Part shown: positions 1-4,886 of the stretch, in pieces | Numbering within the stretch: position 1 is the stretch's first letter | Layout: every line of letters starts with the position of its first letter | NCBI GenBank assembly: GCA_900539095.1 | Contig: UQAR01000093.1 | Coordinates: 1 to 6,256 of the forward strand | Length of the DNA stretch: 6,256 bases | Direction: 5' to 3' | Origin: an uncultured Ruminococcus sp. | Lineage (GTDB): Bacteria; Bacillota; Clostridia; Oscillospirales; Ruminococcaceae | The notes under the pieces: model-generated | Databases searched by the model: none | What the model saw: only the letters and a program-made list of their open reading frames with translations | What the model was told of the DNA's origin: nothing | Translations under genes and position numbers: made by a program

Positions 1-47
1 CTACACCGTCTAATTCGTCGGCAGCGTCAGATGTGTATAAGAGACAG
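1..47 (+). other. Illumina Nextera adapter (non-genomic)
   Basis: Bases 1-6 (CTACAC) match the 3' end of the P5 flow-cell oligo. Bases 7-14 (CGTCTAAT) match a Nextera i5 index that I recall as S510. Bases 15-28 are TCGTCGGCAGCGTC, and bases 29-47 are the 19-bp Tn5 mosaic end AGATGTGTATAAGAGACAG. The order and adjacency are exactly those of a finished Nextera library fragment, so this is read-through or untrimmed adapter assembled onto a contig end. The mosaic end is not evidence of a native Tn5 or IS50 here. Genomic sequence starts at about base 48, and anything upstream of that is unknown. Confidence 0.98.
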
Positions 48-93
48 TTTTTATGCAATTCGACGTAGACACAACTAACTTGACACAACCGTA

Positions 94-122
94 TTGAAAA
101 AAGCGAAAAGCTGTGCTATACT
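94..122 (+). promoter_or_regulatory. Sigma-A promoter of the C_GCAxxG_C_C gene
   Basis: A -35 box TTGAAA (94-99) and a -10 box TATACT (117-122) are separated by exactly 17 bases. A TGC extended -10 (114-116) lies directly before the -10. Transcription would begin near 129, giving a leader of about 28 nt before the ATG at 157. The promoter overlaps the TTG codon at 94 that could otherwise be read as an upstream start, which argues against that longer reading. Confidence 0.8.
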
Positions 123-156
123 GGTCTTGACAATACAAATAAAAGGAGTTTTAAAA

Positions 157-606
157 ATGGATAAGGAAAAAGCAGCGGCAGCAAAGGAACTTTTCATGGA
201 GGGCTATAACTGTTCACAGGCGGTAGTAGGTGCATGGGCTGAGGATATCGGTCTTGACAGTGAAACTGCTTATAAGATAGCCTCAGGCTTTGGCGGAGGA
301 ATAGGCAGAATGAGAGAGGTCTGCGGAGCGTTCACAGGTGCAGTAATGGTTCTCGGACTGAAATTCGGCAATTCTATAGGCAGCGACAGAGCTGCAAAGG
401 GCAAGGATTATGAGCGTGTGCAGCTTTTTGCAAAGCGTTTCAAAGAAGAACTTGGCTCTGATACCATAATATGCCGTGAACTGCTTGGTCTGAGCGGCCC
501 TAGTAACCCCGACCCTGCAAAACGCACAAAAGAATATTATCAGAAACGTCCATGTCTTGAAACCGTCGCAATAGCAAGCGGTCTGCTGGGCGAATTTATG
601 GAGTAG
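157..606 (+). CDS. C_GCAxxG_C_C family protein (function unknown)
   Basis: This encodes a 149-residue soluble protein with the cysteine pattern that names the C_GCAxxG_C_C family. Cys19 lies in YNCSQAV, Cys56 in VCGAFTGAV, Cys106 in IICRELLG and Cys133 in RPCLETVA. A glycine-rich stretch, SGFGGGIGRM (43-52), leads into the second cysteine. There is no signal peptide or membrane segment, so it is probably cytoplasmic. The four spaced cysteines suggest metal, cluster or redox chemistry, but no function is established that I know of. I chose the ATG at 157 because AAAGGAG (142-148) sits 8 bases upstream and a promoter ends at 122; the in-frame TTG at 94 falls inside that promoter. It appears to be a single-gene unit that ends in the terminator at 668-701. 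Confidence 0.88.
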   Translation: MDKEKAAAAKELFMEGYNCSQAVVGAWAEDIGLDSETAYKIASGFGGGIGRMREVCGAFTGAVMVLGLKFGNSIGSDRAAKGKDYERVQLFAKRFKEELGSDTIICRELLGLSGPSNPDPAKRTKEYYQKRPCLETVAIASGLLGEFME

Positions 607-633
607 TAGTTTTGCAAAAAAACATGAAACTTC

Positions 634-652
634 GGGCGAACGCTGTTCGCCC
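634..652. repeat. GGGCGA-type palindromic hairpin, copy 1
   Basis: GGGCGAAC (634-641), a 3-base loop GCT and GTTCGCCC (645-652) form a perfect 8-bp stem. On the minus strand it reads GTAGGGGCGA...CGCCCG including its flanks, the same frame as the hairpin at 2368-2386. There is no T-run directly after it, so it is not a terminator by itself. It resembles short REP-like intergenic palindromes. Membership in a genome-wide family is inferred from only two copies in this window. Confidence 0.55.
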
Positions 653-667
653 CTACAAAATAACGCA

Positions 668-701
668 AAAAAGAGCAGAGATTCGTTTCTCTGCTCTTTT
701 T
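668..701. terminator. Bidirectional intrinsic terminator between convergent genes
   Basis: A 14-bp perfect stem has the arms AAAAAGAGCAGAGA (668-681) and TCTCTGCTCTTTTT (688-701), with a 6-base loop TTCGTT. The A-run on one arm and T-run on the other give a U-tract in either direction. It can therefore end both the plus-strand C_GCAxxG_C_C transcript and the minus-strand guaB transcript, whose stop codon lies 16 bases beyond. Confidence 0.92.
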
Positions 702-716
702 GTATATAAATTTCAA

Positions 717-2195
717 TTAGATACCTGCGGAATAGTTTGGAGCTTCCTTTGTGATGTAGATATCGTGTGGGTGTGACTCCTTCAGACCTGCACCTGTGAT
801 CCTGATGAACTTAGCCTTTTCACCAAGCTCGCCGATAGTGTGACAGCCGCAGTAGCCCATACCTGAACGGATACCGCCAACAAGCTGGAAGATAGTGTCT
901 GAAACAGGACCCTTGTATGCTACACGGCCCTCAACGCCCTCTGGTACGAGTTTCTTTGAGTTTGTCTGGAAATATCTATCCTTTGAGCCTTTGTTCATTG
1001 CAGCCAGAGAACCCATTCCTCTGTATACCTTGAACTGTCTGCCCTGATAGATCTCAGTTTCGCCCGGAGCCTCGTCGCAGCCTGCGAGAAGTGAACCAAG
1101 CATTACAACGTTCGCACCGGCAGCAAGTGCCTTTACGATATCGCCTGAATACTTGATACCGCCGTCAGCGATAACAGGAACGCCATACTCAGCAGCAGCA
1201 CAAGCAGCGTCATAAATGGCAGTGATCTGTGGAACACCGATACCTGCAACTACACGGGTAGTACAGATAGAGCCAGGACCTATGCCGACCTTGATAGCGT
1301 CTGCACCTGCCTCGCAAAGAGCTTTTGCAGCCTCTGCTGTGGCAATGTTTCCTGCGATAACAGGAGTGTTAGGAAATGCAGCTTTTACCTTTTTCAGGCA
1401 GTTTATAACGTTCATTGAGTGACCGTGTGCAGAGTCAAGTACCAGTACATCGACCTGAGCGTCAACAAGAGCACCGGCTCTTTCGAGAATGTCGTTTGTC
1501 ATACCGATAGTTGCACCGCAAAGCAGTCTGCCCTTTTTATCTCTTGCGGAATTTGGATACTGAACAGCCTTTTCGATATCCTTGATAGTGATAAGACCCT
1601 TGAGAACGCCGTTTGCGTCAACAAGCGGGAGCTTTTCGATCTTGTGTTTCATGAGTATCTTCTGAGCACCTTCAAGGTCAGTGTCAACAGGAGCTGTAAC
1701 AAGGTTTTCCTTTGTCATTACGTCGCCGATCTTGATGTTTTCAAAATCAGTGATAAATCTCAGATCTCTGTTAGTGAGGATACCCTCAAGCTTGCCATCC
1801 TCATCAACTATAGGCACGCCTGATATCTTATATTTACCCATAAGCTTGTCAGCCTCAGCTACAGTCTTGTCAGCTGTAAGTGAGAAAGGATTAACGATAA
1901 CGCCGTTTTCAGAACGCTTTACCTTATCCACCTCTTCTGCCTGCTGTGCGATAGTCATATTCTTATGGATTATACCAATACCGCCTTCTCTTGCGATAGC
2001 GATAGCCATTTTTGACTCTGTGACTGTGTCCATAGCAGATGTCATGATAGGGGTATTGAGCACGATATCCTTAGTAAGGTGAGTGTGGATATCCACCATA
2101 TCAGGTGTACAATCTGACTCGCCAGGGATAAGGAGAACGTCATCAAAGGTAAGACCCTCTTTACCAAACTTGTTGTTTACATTAGTATCCAGCAT
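717..2195 (-). CDS. guaB: IMP dehydrogenase
   Basis: This enzyme oxidises IMP to XMP with NAD+, the committed step of guanine nucleotide synthesis, in the cytoplasm and normally as a tetramer. The 492 residues are the usual length. The N-terminus GLTFDDVLLIPG (14-25) starts the TIM barrel. Two CBS domains, the Bateman module, occupy about 95-215. The barrel then resumes with VLDSAHGHS (252-260; Asp254), AGNIATAE (281-288), the active-site loop GIGPGSICTTR (304-314; catalytic Cys311), ADGGIKYSGD (343-352) and YRGMGS (391-396). The mobile flap GVEGRVAYKG (420-429) carries the conserved Arg424. The start is ATG at 2195, with GGGAGGTT (2201-2208) just upstream. It has its own promoter and no purine riboswitch-like leader that I can see. 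All key residues are present. Confidence 0.99.
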   Translation of the reverse strand: MLDTNVNNKFGKEGLTFDDVLLIPGESDCTPDMVDIHTHLTKDIVLNTPIMTSAMDTVTESKMAIAIAREGGIGIIHKNMTIAQQAEEVDKVKRSENGVIVNPFSLTADKTVAEADKLMGKYKISGVPIVDEDGKLEGILTNRDLRFITDFENIKIGDVMTKENLVTAPVDTDLEGAQKILMKHKIEKLPLVDANGVLKGLITIKDIEKAVQYPNSARDKKGRLLCGATIGMTNDILERAGALVDAQVDVLVLDSAHGHSMNVINCLKKVKAAFPNTPVIAGNIATAEAAKALCEAGADAIKVGIGPGSICTTRVVAGIGVPQITAIYDAACAAAEYGVPVIADGGIKYSGDIVKALAAGANVVMLGSLLAGCDEAPGETEIYQGRQFKVYRGMGSLAAMNKGSKDRYFQTNSKKLVPEGVEGRVAYKGPVSDTIFQLVGGIRSGMGYCGCHTIGELGEKAKFIRITGAGLKESHPHDIYITKEAPNYSAGI

Positions 2196-2239
2196 AAATT
2201 AACCTCCCGCAAACATGAATTAACTATATTATTCTTATA

Positions 2240-2268
2240 ATGATACACCATTTAATTAAACTTGTCAA
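2240..2268 (-). promoter_or_regulatory. Sigma-A promoter of guaB
   Basis: Read on the minus strand, a perfect -35 box TTGACA (2268-2263) is followed after 17 bases by TATCAT (2245-2240). Transcription would begin near 2233, leaving a leader of about 38 nt. That is too short for a known guanine aptamer, so guaB appears to be controlled at initiation or through enzyme allostery. The promoter lies downstream of the MATE gene on the same strand, so guaB does not depend on read-through. Confidence 0.82.
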
Positions 2269-2321
2269 CATTATTATTGAGAACTTTTTTTTAATTTAGT
2301 CTGTGCTAATCAGAAAATGAA

Positions 2322-2332
2322 TGAGCCGCTCA
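2322..2332. repeat. Small inverted repeat TGAGC-N-GCTCA
   Basis: TGAGCCGCTCA is a perfect 5-bp inverted repeat around one central base, lying 54 bases upstream of the guaB -35 box. It could be a protein-binding site, but a palindrome this short may arise by chance, and there is no second copy to support it. Confidence 0.2.
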
Positions 2333-2348
2333 CCTACAATTTGCGTAA

Positions 2349-2386
2349 ATACATTATTCGTATGTATGGGCGACCTTTGGCCGCCC
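2349..2386. repeat. Tandem hairpins including GGGCGA-type palindrome, copy 2
   Basis: Two hairpins abut. ATACAT (2349-2354) pairs with ATGTAT (2362-2367). GGGCGACC (2368-2375) pairs with GGCCGCCC (2379-2386) around TTT. The second stem has one A-C mismatch in plus-strand RNA, but it becomes a G-U wobble in minus-strand RNA, so the stem is intact in the MATE transcript. It shares the flanks GTA-N-GGGCGA and CGCCCG with the palindrome at 634-652, in the opposite orientation. It follows the MATE stop codon by 24 bases. There is no U-tract, so it is a possible 3'-end stabiliser or pause rather than a classic terminator. Confidence 0.5.
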
Positions 2387-2410
2387 GTTGATTTAATACT
2401 TTTGCGGGAT

Positions 2411-3733
2411 TTACTTGCTGTCTTTCATTTTCACCGCCGCAAACACTACAGAAAGCACTGTTGATACCAGCCAGCCTATAGGCCACGAGAGCCATATTCC
2501 CGTTGAGCCGTAAGGCCCTGAGAGAATGAACGCAAGCACTACCCTGAGGATAAGGTCTGTAAATGTGGATATCATAAAATATTGCATTGCACCCTTTCCT
2601 CTGAGTGCACCGTCTGACATTATCTTTATTCCAACGAAAATGTAAAACGGTGAGATTATCCTAAGCAATGTCACGCCTATCTCAACAGCCTTTGTGCCGC
2701 CGTCATCGAGAAACAGATTTATCATCGTTTTAGGCATACAGAAAAAGCAGAGAATAAAAGGTATCGCCACGATAGAAGAGATAACAAGCCCCGCCTTGTA
2801 ACCGCTTTTTATCCTGTCGTTTCTGCCTGCACCGTAATTTTGTGCAACAAAACTGGAAAGACCGTTTGAAAGGGTGGTAAAGCTCGTTATAGCAAAGGTG
2901 TTGAGCTTTATAGCCGAGGAATATCCTGCGATACATGATGAACCAAATCCGTTCACAAGATACTGCACGAAGATATTTCCCACAGAAATAAAGCTTTGCT
3001 GTAAAATACTTGGTATAGAGTAAAGTGTTATCTTTTTAAGTATCTTTCCAAAAAAAAGCGGAGGCTTGTCTTCCGTCTTTATCTCTGCGGTCTTTTTCAC
3101 CAGTATGAGAAGTGAACAAACACAGGCTACGCCCTGAGCGATAAAAGTCGCCCATGCAACGCCTGCAACGCCCCATTTGAAAAATCTCACGAATATATAA
3201 TCAAGAACCACATTTCCAACTGATGAACCAATGAGAAGATACAATGGAGTCTTTGAGTCGCCCATAGCGTTGTAAATTCCCGTGCCAACGTTGTAAAGAA
3301 ACAGAAAAAGAAGTCCTGCGATGTATATTTTTAGATAAAGTTCACCGTCATGAAAAATATTTTGCGGCGTGTTTATCATTTTCATAAGAGGCGTTGAGAA
3401 CACAAGTCCGAAAACTGTCAGCACCGCCGCAAGTACCGTGCAGGATATTATAGTGGTGGTGGAGGCAGTTTTGACCTTTGAAAACTCCTTTGCACCGAAA
3501 AACTGTGATATCACCACACAGCAGCCTACGTTGCTGCCCACGGCAAAAGCCATGAATATCATCGTTATAGGATAAGACGCACCGACTGCCGCAAGAGCGT
3601 CCTCTCCTGCGAACTTTCCTGCTATTATGCTGTCAAATATAGAATACATCTGCTGAAAAATAACGCTTACAAACATAGGCAGCGAAAATTTCCACAGCAC
3701 TGTCCACGGCTTTCCTACTGTAAGGTCTGTCAT
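2411..3733 (-). CDS. MATE-family multidrug/cation antiporter
   Basis: This is an inner-membrane exporter of the multidrug and toxic compound extrusion family, which couples Na+ or H+ entry to substrate export. Its length of 440 residues and about 12 hydrophobic segments are typical. The protein has two repeated halves. The N-half starts with LWKFSLPMFVSVIFQQMYSI (13-32) and carries FDSIIAGKFAG with conserved Asp34; its loop holds SQFFGAKEFSKVK (76-88). The matching C-half loop is VAQNYGAGRNDRIKSG (296-311). The linker at about 213-235 is charged. The start is ATG at 3733, with GGAG (3745-3742) 8 bases upstream. The substrate cannot be read from sequence. The nearest neighbour, guaB, has its own promoter, so no functional link is implied. 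No clear terminator follows the gene. Confidence 0.95.
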   Translation of the reverse strand: MTDLTVGKPWTVLWKFSLPMFVSVIFQQMYSIFDSIIAGKFAGEDALAAVGASYPITMIFMAFAVGSNVGCCVVISQFFGAKEFSKVKTASTTTIISCTVLAAVLTVFGLVFSTPLMKMINTPQNIFHDGELYLKIYIAGLLFLFLYNVGTGIYNAMGDSKTPLYLLIGSSVGNVVLDYIFVRFFKWGVAGVAWATFIAQGVACVCSLLILVKKTAEIKTEDKPPLFFGKILKKITLYSIPSILQQSFISVGNIFVQYLVNGFGSSCIAGYSSAIKLNTFAITSFTTLSNGLSSFVAQNYGAGRNDRIKSGYKAGLVISSIVAIPFILCFFCMPKTMINLFLDDGGTKAVEIGVTLLRIISPFYIFVGIKIMSDGALRGKGAMQYFMISTFTDLILRVVLAFILSGPYGSTGIWLSWPIGWLVSTVLSVVFAAVKMKDSK

Positions 3734-3765
3734 AAAAACATCTCCGTATAAAATTAGTTACAATA

Positions 3766-3795
3766 ATTATATCATACAAAAACCGCTTTTTTCAA
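3766..3795 (-). promoter_or_regulatory. Sigma-A promoter of the MATE gene
   Basis: On the minus strand, TTGAAA (3795-3790) is followed after 18 bases by a perfect TATAAT (3771-3766). TGA directly before the -10 makes an extended -10 element. Transcription would begin near 3759, giving a leader of about 25 nt that includes the CGGAGATG ribosome binding site. Confidence 0.78.
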
Positions 3796-3921
3796 CGGCA
3801 TTTCGCACAGACACTATAAGCTTTTTAGTTAAATTTTTAGCGTTTTATCCTATCTATCCTAACTGCATAAAATCAGCTTTTTGTCTGCGATCCAATTTGT
3901 GCTTTCATACAAAGTTGAGAT

Positions 3922-3937
3922 AAAAGTGTACATTTTT
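3922..3937. repeat. Operator-like imperfect palindrome
   Basis: AAAAGTGTACATTTTT is a near-perfect inverted repeat centred on TGTACA with one mismatched pair (3926 and 3933). It lies just upstream of TATATA/TATAGT-like -10 sequences (3956-3963) that could start the structured RNA downstream. A repressor or activator site is conceivable, but the AT-rich context makes chance palindromes common. Confidence 0.25.
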
Positions 3938-3969
3938 CGCTTTTTTTCAGTGTTTTATATAGTAAAGAA

Positions 3970-4067
3970 CAAAAGAATAAGACGGCACAGGCAAACAAGG
4001 CTATCCCCTTTACCTTGATGCCGGTGCTATATAAAAAAGGAAAGTCCCATGGGCTTTTCTTTTTTTT
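3970..4067 (+). ncRNA. Candidate structured small RNA or orphan leader
   Basis: The RNA would fold into a compound hairpin. GCAC (3985-3988) pairs with GTGC (4024-4027). After an A-G mismatch, GGCA (3990-3993) pairs with TGCC (4019-4022). CAAGG (3996-4000) then pairs with CCTTG (4013-4017), closing a 12-base loop. Loop bases CCTTT (4007-4011) can also pair with AAAGG (4036-4040), the base of the terminator that follows, giving a pseudoknot or an antiterminator alternative. A weak -10 such as TATAGT (3958-3963) lies at a suitable distance upstream, but no good -35 accompanies it, so the 5' end is approximate. The design resembles a terminator-controlled aptamer or a short sRNA. I do not recognise the family. 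The radC promoter lies after the terminator, so control of radC by this RNA would require a longer read-through transcript. Confidence 0.45.
4033..4067 (+). terminator. Intrinsic terminator of the structured RNA
   Basis: The 5' arm (4033-4047) pairs with the 3' arm (4052-4065) around a CATG loop. The stem has one bulged T at 4045 and one G-U pair, and includes AAAG-CTTT and CC-GG. The T-tract continues to 4067. No gene on the plus strand lies upstream within the window's 403-base gap, so the terminator implies a non-coding transcript or leader ending here. Confidence 0.8.
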
Positions 4068-4068
4068 A

Positions 4069-4097
4069 TTGACAAGAGTGGGTATTTATTTTATACT
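4069..4097 (+). promoter_or_regulatory. Sigma-A promoter of radC
   Basis: A perfect -35 box TTGACA (4069-4074), a 17-base spacer and TATACT (4092-4097) give a strong promoter. It starts 2 bases after the terminator T-tract. Transcription would begin near 4104. The ribosome binding site AGAGGTGAT (4125-4133) lies directly before the ATG at 4137. Confidence 0.88.
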
Positions 4098-4136
4098 AAT
4101 GATAAGAGCAAAAAAACAGCGTTCAGAGGTGATAAA

Positions 4137-4832
4137 ATGAGCAGTCAGGCAGATCATGGCGGTCACAGGGAAAGAATGAGAAAGCGTTTCAAAGAGTCGG
4201 GGAGCTTTAAGGGCTTTTCGGAGCATGAGATACTTGAAATGCTTTTGTTTTATATCGTTCCGAGAAAAAACACAAATGATATCGCCCACGCACTGATAAA
4301 AAAGTTCGGCAGCCTCAACGGCGTTCTTAACGCCTCTCCGGAGGAGATATCCTCAGTTAAGGATATGGGCGAAAGCTCGGCAAATTCTATCGTGTTTTTC
4401 AAAGAGCTTATAAACTACTGCTCAACAGTCACAGACAGCAGGATAGACGTTCGCAATATATCCGCAACGTTGGATTTTGTAAAAAGCTGTTTCAGAAATG
4501 AAAAGCAGGAGAAGTTCAAGGTCATTTGTATCGATACGGGCTTTCATATAAAGAGCGTCACGGATATTTCTTCCGGCGGTGCAAGATTCACGGCGGTGGA
4601 TTTTCGTGAGCTTACAAAAGCCGTTCTTAACAGCGGCACTGATATCGTTATCCTTGCCCACAACCACCCTGACGCTCCAAACACCCCTTCTCAGGAGGAC
4701 GTTACCTTGACCCGTGAGGTAATGAGATATATGAGATGTCTGGGAGTGACAGTACTTGACCATTATATAGCAGGCAACAACGGAGCTATCTCCATGCGTA
4801 ACTGCGGACTTATACATGATATGGAATGTTAG
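4137..4832 (+). CDS. radC: RadC family (UPF0758) JAB/MPN-domain protein
   Basis: The 231 residues match the family's usual length. The N-terminal part (about 5-95) is the helical UPF0758 region with a helix-hairpin-helix-like stretch at 64-85. The C-terminal JAB1/MPN+ fold (about 105-228) carries a zinc-site signature: Glu125 in KQEKFKVI, His175 and His177 in AHNHP, then Ser185 and Asp188 in PSQED. These are the ligands of a JAMM metalloprotease-type site. The name RadC comes from an old E. coli DNA-repair assignment that is now doubted, so the true role is uncertain. The start is ATG at 4137, with AGAGGTGAT just upstream. The gene has its own promoter and ends in a bidirectional terminator. 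The HNHP loop is followed by Asp-Ala where most members have Ser-Gly, but the spacing of the metal ligands is preserved. Confidence 0.95.
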   Translation: MSSQADHGGHRERMRKRFKESGSFKGFSEHEILEMLLFYIVPRKNTNDIAHALIKKFGSLNGVLNASPEEISSVKDMGESSANSIVFFKELINYCSTVTDSRIDVRNISATLDFVKSCFRNEKQEKFKVICIDTGFHIKSVTDISSGGARFTAVDFRELTKAVLNSGTDIVILAHNHPDAPNTPSQEDVTLTREVMRYMRCLGVTVLDHYIAGNNGAISMRNCGLIHDMEC

Positions 4833-4833
4833 C

Positions 4834-4875
4834 AAAAAGAAAACCGACCCGTACTTTGTGTACAGGTCGGTTTTT
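4834..4875. terminator. Bidirectional intrinsic terminator, radC / GH5
   Basis: AAAACCGACC (4840-4849) pairs with GGTCGGTTTT (4865-4874). Beyond a C-A mismatch, the stem extends with GTAC (4851-4854) paired to GTAC (4860-4863) around TTTGT. The T-run at 4871-4875 serves radC. The A-rich run at 4834-4843 gives a U-tract on the minus strand for the cellulase gene, which ends at 4887. Confidence 0.92.
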
Positions 4876-4886
4876 GTATGTTGTTA

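Larger units (their letters stand above)
3734..4136. other. 403-base divergent intergenic region, MATE/radC
   Basis: This gap holds the MATE promoter (3766-3795, -), a long AT-rich stretch with no coding potential (about 3797-3965), a 16-base imperfect palindrome (3922-3937), a structured RNA candidate ending in a terminator (about 3970-4067), and the radC promoter and ribosome binding site (4069-4131). I found no credible small ORF. The overall length is unusual for this tightly packed window, which supports a non-coding gene or regulatory function in the radC-proximal half. Confidence 0.7.

Noticed and set aside
29..47. Tn5/IS50 mosaic end as evidence of a transposon insertion
   Set aside because: It is fused to the Nextera adapter, an i5 index and the P5 tail, which only happens in a sequencing library.
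94..156. TTG start at 94 extending the C_GCAxxG_C_C protein by 21 residues
   Set aside because: TTG 94 lies in the -35 box of a strong promoter. There is no ribosome binding site before it, and ATG 157 has AAAGGAG at good spacing and matches the expected family N-terminus.
1216..2082. Plus-strand ORFs opposite guaB, and similar ORFs opposite the MATE, radC and GH5 genes
   Set aside because: They lack ribosome binding sites and recognisable domains, and they lie wholly opposite confidently identified genes. They are frame shadows.
2285..2292. Run of eight T as a plus-strand terminator
   Set aside because: There is no stable hairpin directly upstream on the plus strand and no plus-strand gene to terminate. 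It is part of the AT-rich guaB upstream region.
2196..2410. Guanine or other purine riboswitch in front of guaB, or a MATE-guaB operon
   Set aside because: The promoter at 2240-2268 leaves only about 38 nt of leader with no aptamer-like structure. guaB has its own consensus promoter, although read-through from the MATE gene cannot be excluded.
3984..4030. c-di-GMP-I (GEMM) riboswitch, or small SRP RNA
   Set aside because: CACAGGCAAAC recalls GEMM, but the GGGACGCAAAGCC segment and the tetraloop-receptor layout are absent. The SRP RNA core GGAAGCAGCC is also absent.
4049..4072. Seven-codon ORF (ATG 4049 to TGA) after an AAGGA-like site
   Set aside because: It is made almost entirely of the terminator's 3' arm and T-tract. 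A terminator explains it better than a leader peptide.
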